Shown: positions 34,221 to 44,123 of the stretch, one piece after another
Layout: the number at the start of each line of letters is the position of its first letter
Numbering within the stretch: the stretch's first letter is position 1
Origin: Ulota crispa
Lineage: Eukaryota; Streptophyta; Bryopsida; Orthotrichales; Orthotrichaceae
Direction of reading: 5' to 3'
NCBI GenBank assembly: GCA_963920765.1
Contig: OY987247.1
Location: 22,602,471 to 22,666,470, forward strand
DNA: 64,000 bases
Translations under genes and position numbers: made by a program
The notes under the pieces: generated by a model
The model's database searches: none
What the model was told of the DNA's origin: nothing
Seen by the model: only the letters and a program-made list of their open reading frames with translations

Positions 34221-37200
34221 ATGGCTAATTGAGCTGCTGGAAAGGCTGCTGCCAACAATACACGGAGGGCCACAAGAGAATGGGATCCTTGGTTGTCTGT
34301 GGAGACTAACCCTAACAAAGGCATGAATTTCAAGATCTTGTGTTTTCTGTGGGTGGAATTGCGTCTTTGTTTGGAAAAGAGATCTCATGCACTTTGGATA
34401 TGGCGGCAATCCCTCTTTGCATTGTTGTAAACATGCTCCGAGGTTGGTGTTGGAAAAGTTCAAGAATTGTTAGAAAGTTGTTCCAACGGAAATGCTATAT
34501 GATGAGATGTGGGGGTTGAGTGAAGACGGCAATGGTTTAGCTCAATCCACAGCCAAGCCCGCATTGGAGGTTACAGAGGCAGCAATGCCTTTGTCAAAAG
34601 AAGGATCTGCAATTCCCGTTAGTTCACAGGAGGTACTACCTTCTAATCTAGATTCATTTGATTCTACTCTAGCATTAGTTGAGAGAAGGAAGTTTACTCC
34701 AAGTAGTTCACGCCAGATGAGTATGGATAAGCATTTTAGGTGGGTCTCAAGCAGAAGTTGGATAATACATGGGCTTTTTTTTCTATGAGGCCAAGGTTGC
34801 TTTCAATGTTGTGCAACATCCAGCTTTTGTGAAGGCAGTGAAGGAAACAACAGCATCTAGATTGATGAATCAGTGGCCATCATATAATGCGGTGCGCAAT
34901 AAAATGATAGTTATGAAGAAGGTTGCAGTGTCAAAAATGGTGACAAAGCAAACAAAGCAATGTATTGAACTGTATGGAGCAATAATTTGTTCCAACGGGC
35001 GGTTAGATACCAATTTACACCCGCTGTTGAACGTGATGCTGGTATGTCCAGCAGGTGATGTGTTTTTGGAATCCGTCAACACCACTGGAGAAAAGTAGGA
35101 CACTGCGTACACAACAAATATGATGGTTAAATACATTGAGGAAGTTGGAGCGCAAAACATTCTTCAACTATGTACGGACAACGCAACAGTGATGACAGGA
35201 ACCCTGGCAAAATTGGAGGAGAAGTACCCGCACATGTTTAGGCAAGGATGTGCTACTCACATTTTGGACTTGCTTATGGAGGATTGAGGTAAGGAGAAGC
35301 GGGTTTCAAAAGTAGTTTCAAGGTGCCTGGCCATCGTGAAGTTCATTAAAAAATACCATCATACATTGGCTCTCTTTCGGAAGTACTTGAAGTTGTCATT
35401 GCGACTACCTGCAGAGACACATTTTGTAATGAGCATTCTCATGATAGACCGCCTAGTGGAATGCAGGCAAGCTTTGTTATCTGTGATTACAAACTCCTCG
35501 TATATTGAGTTTGAGAAGAGGTTACTTAATCGGAGAAACAATTGTACACTCCAAATGCATGCGCGACTTGCTCGAGATGACATCCACTCTGATACATTTT
35601 GGCAAGAATGTGCCAATTATAGTACCTAATGAAACCTAAAATATTGGCCCTTTGAGTGTTTGACACAAAAGAACTAGCGATGCTGAGGGCTTGGATGGTA
35701 ATGCATCAACTGAAGCTTCACGTTTACTCTCTCAAAGAGGAGCCTTTCTTTCTAGATCATGAAACGGCAACAAAATTCAAGAAGCAATTTGAGGCTCAAT
35801 GGAAATTGATGCACACTGATCTCCATTTTGCTGGTGCACTACTAAATCCAAATTTGGTTGACGTACCAATCATTCAACACAATGGAGAAAGCAAGCATGC
35901 ATTGAATTGAGTTACACGGAAGCTCAGTGGGCCATTGGAAGTGTCAAAGGACAATTCAATGAGGGAGTTGATGGAATTTGAAGAGAAGACAGGCCCGTTT
36001 GACCCACTGCAGGAGGCTCCTGATATCAACTGCTGCAAACTATTGCCTCACTAGTGGTGGAATTGTGTGGGCGGGAATGCTCTTCCAAAAAATGCTAAGA
36101 GGATTTTATCTTTGACTTGTTCAGCATCTTCATGTGAAAGGAATTAGAGCATGTACTCATTTGTGCACAGTAAAGTGTGGAACCACTTGACCACATCCAA
36201 GGCGGAGGTGCTGGTTTATATTTACTCCTATAGCAAATTAGGTAGGGAGAAATGTGGGATAAATGTAGCTGCATTTTACAATAAATATTTGGAGGCAATA
36301 GATATGGAAGAAGAGAATGAGGAGCCACTTTCCTTAGGATCAAATTACGAACTTGTAGAAACCCACCAATGCGAGGTATGAAATAATAGGGAGGTGGAGG
36401 AACGTTTGGACAGAAGTGTATGGGCTGGATTGGACCCAACATTTGGGAGGAGACATGTATAATGTTAACAATAGTACACAAACACATTTGTCAGTGACAA
36501 GTATGAAAGAAGATCGTCAAGGGAGGAGAAGGAGAGCTGGAATGACAAACAACATGTGTTTGCTTGGGATGCATTTCCAATCGTACATTCCCCACTGTTG
36601 AGGGCAACAACTCCAAAGGACAACTTAGAAACTGCAGGCATTCCAGTGCCACCAACAAAGGAATATGCTATATCTCCCTCGCCAACTATCCCTTCGTTGA
36701 GCAAACCAATGACTTGCCAAAGCACACCAACAATTGCCACACCAATCACTGCAGAAATAAAAAGGCATGTGGAGGCAATACAAGAAGAAGTGATTGGGCA
36801 TGCAAGGCATCTAGTCTTTGCAGTACGTAGCAATCCAAGAACATGTGGAACGGATGACAAAGATGATTTTCCATTGGGAATTCTACGGCACCTGATGCGG
36901 AAGCAGCATGTCACACCCACCACTCTAGTAGTAGTTATAGTTGATGCTAGCGTTAGAAGGCGTATTCTCACAGCACCAATCACGCTAGAGAGGAACAAAG
37001 GTCCATAGTAGAGCGTTGATGAGGAACTCCGTGGCTCGACACCGCAATCCACTCAGCGTTCTTTGAGGTCTGCCCCCGGTGAATCTTCATTGGATCTGCA
37101 TGCACGTAAATTGAAAAAGCGCATCAATAAAGCAGATGACAAGAGTGGACATACTTCTAAACGCCACAGCCAGGTTGTTCAACCATTTATCATGGGTGAA

Positions 37201-37316
37201 AGTAATTCAACTAAAAACCATGGTCAATCAAGTGGAGGAATTACACAACACCTAAGATCCAACAACAATGGAGTCACAAATATTTTGAGGATAACAAAAA
37301 ATTTGGTGTGCACTTA
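34221..37316 (+). pseudogene. hAT transposase pseudogene (BED-like, DUF659, hAT dimerisation) with C-terminal extension
   Basis: An ATG at 34,221 opens a frame with an early TGA and a degenerate BED-type finger (LCVFCGW, then CCKHAP after a frame change). The frame from 34,769 to 35,629 holds the DUF659 core: YIEEVGAQNILQLCTDNA, then KYPHMFRQGCATHILDLL. Further on come WKLMHTDLHFAGALLNPN and RKLSGPL, then the C-terminal dimerisation motif WWNCVGGNALPKNAKRILS with TCSASSCERN. Lesions include a frameshift near 34,770, stops at about 35,096 and 35,285, and more after 35,630. The frame continues past the hAT domain into a Pro/Ser/Thr-rich, basic tail (36,502-37,316, one stop). hAT ends and an 8-bp target duplication were not found. 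Confidence 0.88.
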
Positions 37317-37991
37317 AGTAGGAGATGGAATAGACACTGAGGTTTGCAACCTAAACTCCAAGGTGGAATAAGAAAAAAAGCAGATTCTAGTACCAAGAGA
37401 AGAGGACAAGAACCAAAGCTCACGCGATTACAATACCACAGATTCTCCCTGTGATGGCACAAATGTTGATGTTGATGAAGTGCCTAGCAATGATACTTTC
37501 ATGTTATAAGTAGCAGAATTATAGCGTTGTAAAGTTGAAGGTAGTAATCATAATAGTAAGCAAAATTTTATTTTTGTTATCTCAATACAGCCTATATATT
37601 TATAGGATAAGTATAGATCCACATAGCATAGGTTGGTTTTTTGTAAAGTCTTCTTATGCAATGAAATCCCTAAATTATGTAGCAATGATTACAGTCCAGT
37701 GTGTATGTGTGTTCGTTTCCAAAAATGTTTAATTCTTTAACCCCTTAATGGCAAGGGCAAGACATTTTGGGGCTAGCAGTACTTTAAACTTCAAGAACAC
37801 ATAACTAAGCTTTCGTTTTAGCAAATTTTGTTTTATATTTATTCTATGTAAAATATAATTTAAGCATCAAATACTCAAGTTTGAGTACTATTAATAAATG
37901 CTTGCAATTGGTACCTTGAAATTCATGCCAATATTTTAAGTTTCTATTCTCTAGCTTACAATTTTTTTTCAAAATTGTTCAATTATTTTAC
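37317..37991. other. Spacer after the hAT pseudogene
   Basis: AT-rich with no gene or transposon end recognised. A hAT terminal repeat was looked for here and not seen. Confidence 0.4.
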
Positions 37992-38294
37992 CTACTCCAA
38001 AACCCATATTTCCATGCTTATGGGTGTGCCTACCTTACATGCACCTACTTTTGCACCTCCATGCACAAGGTTTTTTTTTTGTTTTCTCACTAATGCATGT
38101 GTGGCATTCTTTGAAAGTGGTTTGTAGCTTGCAGGCTGCATTCTATTTTTGGTTGAAGTTGAGGGTGGCCCTTGTGCATGGATTTTTGTAGCATCATAGG
38201 ATTTTTTTGATAGGCAAAAATTATTCATTGACATTCTTTTGGAAATACCCAAAGAACCATTGGCATTACTTAATTGTTGGAGACAACACCTCAT
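37992..38294 (-). pseudogene. PAxYxP fragment, copy 1 (longer)
   Basis: About 100 codons are open on the minus strand. The peptide is basic (MSMNNFCLSKKSYDATK, PASYKPLSKNATHALVRK). The second half aligns with the copy at 33,376-33,180, so it is a dispersed coding repeat and not a chance frame. No domain was recognised. Confidence 0.4.
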
Positions 38295-38519
38295 AAAAAT
38301 TTAAAGTGATGGCATCAATTTTCAGTTTGACAAGAATTTTATGGAAGCCTAGGGTGCAATGCAATTTTCATTATTGCAACCTGGCATTTTTTTAATATTT
38401 TGCACCCATTTTTTTCTATAGGCCTAAAGCTCACATTTTTTTTTGAGGCAACTAAGCCTTAAATTGCCAAAAAAAAAACCATTGTCTACGCGTGTACCCT
38501 CCCCTAGGATAACCTAGAG

Positions 38520-38900
38520 GCCGCCACCCGCAGTTGCCCATTGGCCACTCATAGTTGCCTAATATGCGCGCACCCTTGGAGCGACTAGTAGTTGCCGGAT
38601 GTGCACATGCCCCCGGGCGACCAGCAGTCGCTAGATGTGCACGCGCCCCCGGGGCAACTAGCAGTCGCCGGATGTGCACATGCCCCCGGACGACCAGCAG
38701 TCGCTAGATGTGCACGCGCCCCCGACGCAACTAGCAGTCGCCGGATGTGCACGCGCCCAGTACATGCGATCGGTGTCCCAGATCCGCAAGCGCACCCATG
38801 GGCGATCGCTGGTAGGAGCAACCACACGCGCCCTAGGCAACTTTGCGTGGGTGGACCAGCGCTTGCCCAAGGTGCACATGCGGGTACATAAGGCCCCACT
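38520..38900 (+). repeat. GC-rich motif array 5 with a 36/37-bp tandem repeat
   Basis: It begins with CCACCCGCAGTTGCCC. From 38,581 to about 38,760 five tandem units follow, starting at 38,581, 38,617, 38,654, 38,690 and 38,727. From the second unit on, two variants alternate (GCGACCAGCAGTCGCTAGA and GCAACTAGCAGTCGCCGGA), giving a 73-bp higher-order period; the first unit is a mixed form. Each unit ends GTGCACGCGCCCCC or GTGCACATGCCCCC. The array lies upstream of module C and reads in its sense. Long GC-rich frames across it come from the repeat. Confidence 0.85.
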
Positions 38901-39237
38901 TGCATCGTCGATCTCCATTGCTCCTCCCTGCGCAACGGCTAGCAACCACCTCAAACTGGCCTCTTGTGCACACGCGAAGGGAGTGAATACTCTTTTGGAG
39001 GGGAAGGTTTTGACTTTTTTTCTTGCTTCTCCATCCAATCCTTTAGAATCCCATCTCGAGGCCAACATGTGCATGTGTAATTCTTGTATGATATTTTGGT
39101 TGTAATTGTTTATGATTTGAATGTTTATAAACTCAAATCTTGAGAGGATTATATTTTTCCTCTTCTAGAGCAAGTGCTTTTGCATTGCACAGTTCACTTA
39201 GTGTTTACAATAGCATTGGCCTTCATTAGTGACCATT

Positions 39238-40736
39238 ATGGAGAATGAGGTAGAGGAGTTGCGTCCTCCCGTTTGAAGAGCATTGTTGGCCTCAGAGCAA
39301 AAGGCCATCCGCGACAAGATTCGCGAACAAAGAGGAAAATTGCAAAAGAAGCGTGTGCAAATATTGCTCTATCCAAAGATTAAGGCTTTCAAGGGTTGGC
39401 TAGATGAACCAGAACCTTGGAGTTATGAAACGGTTAATAAATATTTGGATTGGTGCTACTTAGATAAGTTATTTCCTCTGTGTTGCCACAAGCAGCACTT
39501 GAAGCAGAACAAGGTAAATCTTGGATACGCCAAGGATGAAGAATTCAAAGACAAATGCTGCAAGGTGTGGCAAAAATTATATATGGAGCCCTCTACGTGT
39601 TGAAATGATAATTTTGGTTTATTTCTTATGAGAATGGTGTATGCTGAAATTGTATTAAAGAAGGAGGTGAATTGCAAAACAATAAAAGAGGGCCCCATCG
39701 TAGTACGTCTTGAGGAGGCTTCAATATTGCAGGGTAAGGAGCGTAGTATTTGGAAAAAGATGTTGGGATCTATGAAGCCCAGAAATTTTTTTGTTGTAGA
39801 AGCTTTAGTGCAGTGGTCACCTCCTTCTAGCAAAGATGAGCACACGCACAAGTACAATGGGTACTCTTTCCATAGCAACAATGACAACAACGCCAGGACA
39901 GTCGAGATCAAGAGGAGTTGCAAGGTGAGCAAGAGAGGGAAAGGAAAGAGGAGTCAATGGAGGAATTGGGAGTTTACCAAGAGACAAAGAGGGAAGAGCA
40001 ATCAACAAAGGAATTGGCAGCTAAACAAGAGAGGAAGAGGGAAGAGGAATTAATAGATCTTTCCTAGTGCTCCGAGAATATCAAAGAAGATGTGGCCAAT
40101 GTTCTACAGAATCCATGTTTGGAAGAGCAACAAAACATTGGCAGTGAAAGAGATGCAGAGGACAATGAATCTAGGTTGCTCAAAAAAATTGAGAGCACAA
40201 AGATATCTCTGTGTTTGAAGATGGAGTTGGAGAATTTAAAGAAACGTGAAGCAAATTGGAACGCCATGAATGTATTGAAGCAAAAACAAGAGGCTAGGGC
40301 GGACTTCATAAACCAAAGAGAGCAGCACATTAATGAATTGAAGAGGAAACGCAACTTGTGTTGGAAGGGGCTTTGTAATGAGAAAGATTGCACAAAGGAA
40401 GTTTATGCTGAATGGGAATCTAAACTAGATAACACTCTAAGAATGCATGAAGATATTTGATAGAGGAAGGACAACTTCAAGATAGAAGCAAAAGAATTAG
40501 AGCAAAAATATTTTGATGCCACTATTGAACATGCCAAAGAGGTGGATGATGAGAGTAGGGACAAAAGATACGATTGTGATGTTGAGCATGTAATGATGCT
40601 AGAGAAATGTATACATCTTTGTGAGCAAACATTAAAGATAATGAACTATATAGAGATGTGGACAAAAAGATCCATTCCTCATTCAAAACCTTTCCATGTA
40701 ATCAATTCTTCACCAAATCTAAATCCATTGACATAA
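39238..40736 (+). pseudogene. Module C: WC...KLF family protein with coiled coil
   Basis: An ATG at 39,238 (MENEVEELRPPV) opens a frame to 40,053 with two TGA stops (39,274 and 39,601). It contains AFKGWLDEPEPW, KYLDWCYLDKLF and QNKVNLGYAKD, aligned with modules B and D. Next is VYAEIVLKKEVNCKTIK, matching VYAEVSLKKQVDWSTVK of D. The end is very basic (KRGKGKRSQWRN, with repeated RGKxN units). After a frameshift, 40,092-40,736 continues with helical, Lys/Glu-rich heptads (LKMELENLKKREANWN) and one further stop. It parallels the N-terminal domain plus coiled-coil layout of B. Function unknown. Confidence 0.6.
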
Positions 40737-40739
40737 TTT

Positions 40740-41439
40740 AAAAGCATATAAAGGGGGAAAACATGCATTAAAGTTTGAAAAGTGGAGTATTCCAAATTTA
40801 TGCCTTTAATCCATGCCAAGTGCAATTTTGCACTATCAAATATTCTATATTCATCAACTTTTAGAATTCCACCAATAATTTTTTCAACTTTTAACTGCCT
40901 TTTAGAGCTTGAAATTGCCCCAACTCAAGCGAGCATCTTGTAGATAGAAAGAGGGACAAAATGCACTAAAATTTGACATGAATCAAATTACAAGAAGTAT
41001 TAACAAAAAATCATTTAGAAAAAACATCAAATTATAATCAAAATGCTTTTAAAATCATTACAAGTCCACTATCAATCTAAAACCACTACATTCTCACCTC
41101 ATTATTAGAGCTTTCAAAATATGTAATTTTAAATTTTAGATTTAGTGAAGTATTGATTGTGTGAGAGAAGTGTGATTGAGGAATGGATCTTTGTATCCCC
41201 ATCTCTATTTGACAATCTAGCGGCTGAGAATCAATGGCAAGGAGCGGTGTTGAAGTGCAAGAGGGCAACAGTGGGAAAATCAAGTATAGAATTAGAGAAG
41301 GAGGGTCCAAAGCCTCTGCTATATGACTTTCTCCCATGAAAAACCAGAACTTAGAAACCACTGAAGAGAGACATGGGAGACAATTTTGTAGGCTCAATTT
41401 TCACTTTGTAAATAAAAATTTATGTTGTATGTTTGATTT
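40740..41439. other. Spacer between module C and the satellite block
   Basis: AT-rich; a short plus-strand frame at 41,157-41,339 is not supported by any motif. Confidence 0.4.
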
Positions 41440-43410
41440 TACATTACAAGAAGTGTGACATGTGGGAATTTTTTGGGATTAAACCAAAACTTGGTTCAAG
41501 GTAACCCCTTTGAGGGTCACATAGTCAAATGCTTGCCAAAGGATTGGATATTGTGGTGATTATTTAATACCTCTAGCAAAAAGTGTTGGAATGACTTGAA
41601 ATTTATACCACATCCTCTTACATGGATGTGTAACATGTGGGAATTTTTTGGGGTGAAACTATAACTTGCTTCACGGTGACCCATTTGGGGGTCACATATT
41701 TAAACACTTGCCAAAGAATGGAATATTGGGGTGATTATTTGATACCTCTAGCTAAAAGTGTTGGATTGACTTGAAATTTTTACCACATCCTCTTACATGG
41801 GTGTGTGATATGTAGTAAAGTTATGGGGTAAAATTGAAACTTAGTTCATGGTGATTCCTTTGGGGGTCACATATTCAAATATTTGCCAACGAATGGAATA
41901 TTGTGGTGATTATTTAGTACTTATAGCAAAAACTGTTGGATTGACTTGAAATCTATACCACATCCTCTTACATGGGTGTGTGACATGTGGGGAAATTTTT
42001 AAGGTGAAATCAAAACTTGGTTCATGGTGACCCCTTTGGAGGTCACATATCTAAATGCCTGCCAAAGAATGGGATATTGGGGTGATTATTTAGTACCTCT
42101 AGCAAAATGTGTTGAAATTATTAGAAGTTTGTGCCACATCCTCTTACATGGGTGTGTGATATGTGAGAATGTTTTGGGGTGAAATTGAAACCTATTACAT
42201 GTTGATCCCTTTAGGGGTCACATATTCAAATACTTGCCAAAGAATAGGATACTAGGGTGATTAATTAATACCTATAGCAAAAAGTGTTGGATTGACTTGA
42301 GATTTGCACCACTTCTTGCAATAAAGGTGTATTGAACGTATGAATATTTTGGGGTGAAACTGAAACATGGTTCATGGTGACCCCTTTGGGGGTCACATAT
42401 TCAAATGCTTGCCAAAGAATGGAATATTGGGGTGATTATTTGATACCTATAGCAAAAAGTGTTGGAATGACTTGAAATTTGTGCCACATCCTCTTACAAG
42501 GGTGTGTCACATGTGGGAATTCTTTGGGTTGAAATCAAAACTTGGTTCATGGTGACTCTTTTGAGGGTCACATGGTCAAATACTTGCCAAAGAATGGGAT
42601 ACTAGGGTGATTATTTAATACCTATATCAAAGTGTTTATGATTGACTTGAATTTCATGCCACTGCCTCTTACATGGGCATGTGACAAGTGGGAATTTATT
42701 GGGGTGAAATTGAAACTTGGTTCATGGTGACCCCTTTGGAGGTCACATATTCAAATATTTGCCAAAGAATGGGATATTGGGGTGATTATTTAATAATTAT
42801 AGCAAAAGATGTTGGAATGAATTCAAATTTGTAACACTTTTTCCAATAAGGGTGTGTGAATTGTGGGAATTTTTTGGGGTGAAATTGAAACTTGGTTCAT
42901 GGTGATTCCTTTGAAAGTCACATTTTCAAATAATTGCCAAAGAATGGGATATTGGGGTGATAATTTATGGCCTATAGCAAAGAGTTTTGTTATGACTTGA
43001 AATTTGTGCCACATCCTCTTAAATGGGTGTGGGACATGAGGAAATTTTTTAGGGTGAATTTAAACTTGATTCATGATGACCCCTTTGGGGGTCACATATT
43101 CAAATACTTGCCAAAGCATGGGATATTGGGGTGATTAATTAATACCTAAAGCAAAAAGTGTTGGATTGACTTGAATTCTGTACTACATCCTTTTACATGA
43201 GTGTCTGACATGTGGTAATGTTTTGCGTGAAGTTTAAACTTGGTTCATAGTAATCCCTTTGGAGGTCACATATTCAAATACTTGCCAAAGAATGGGATTT
43301 GTTGTGATTATTTAATACTTGTAGCAAAACGTGTTGGATTGACTTGAAATTTGTACCACATCCTCTAACAAAGATGTGTGAAATTTGGAAATTATTTGGG
43401 ATTAAAATGG
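41440..43410 (+). repeat. 175-bp satellite, main block (11 monomers)
   Basis: A diverged tandem repeat. The landmark GGGGGTCAC (or a variant) ends at 41,520, 41,695, 41,870, 42,046, 42,221, 42,396, 42,571, 42,746, 42,921, 43,095 and 43,269, so the period is 174-176 bp throughout. Each monomer also has CTTGCCAAAGAATGGGATA, a TAGCAAAA.TGTTGGA box and CCACATCCTCTTACATGGG. Indels are few although substitutions are common. The minor block at 29,749-30,160 is the same monomer in reverse orientation. Confidence 0.95.
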
Positions 43411-44123
43411 GACATGGAAGTTGACAAATCTTTTAGGATCTTCATAGTTCCATTGGTTTGGTTGTTGTCAACATGACACATTGCCCTTGAGTCATTGAGA
43501 ACATTTCTTTTTTAAAATAATGCGGAAAGCCCTTTTTCAAATGAGGTGTAATTGATATTTATTAAAGTAGATGAGGTTAATCATTTTATTGCCCTAAAGC
43601 CATTACTATTTGATTATTTATGAAAAATGGTCCAAATGATATGAGTCAATGCTTGTGGTGTACAAAATACTAGAATCTATTGGAAGGAAAAGAGTAATTT
43701 TGAGATAAAGTATTGATTAAATTTGATCTTACACCAAAGATGATTTAATATCCTACAAATTGCCTCATGTGGGCATTAATTTTCTCTCCAAACATACATT
43801 GTAATTATCAATATTTTCCTCATAAAATGATGTGTTTGTCCAACTTCAATTTATGAGTGATGAAATATTACAATCTCAATGCTAAATACCTGAATTTGGG
43901 TACGAAAAGTCATGCACTATATTATCAAAATCAAATCAATGTAGATTTGCAATACATCTGTACAACATGAAGCAATAGAATATTTGATTTTCTAAATACT
44001 AACAAAATTCATGGTAATATTGCCTAAACCAAGCGTGGATATGGCAAAACCAAATTGTGGTGGCTTGTCTATAGTACAACCAATACAAGAAGCAACGTCT
44101 GAGTAGCTACAAGGGAAATTTTT
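43411..44123. other. Spacer between the satellite and module D
   Basis: AT-rich; nothing recognised. Confidence 0.45.

Noticed and set aside
36465-37052. 195-codon minus-strand frame, Cys/Ser-rich
   Set aside because: It is antisense to the hAT C-terminal extension and shows no motif of its own.
38452-39105. Long Ala/Gly/His-rich frames on both strands with repeated CAHAPG-like units
   Set aside because: They are translations of the 36/37-bp tandem repeat in all frames, with no start context or homology.
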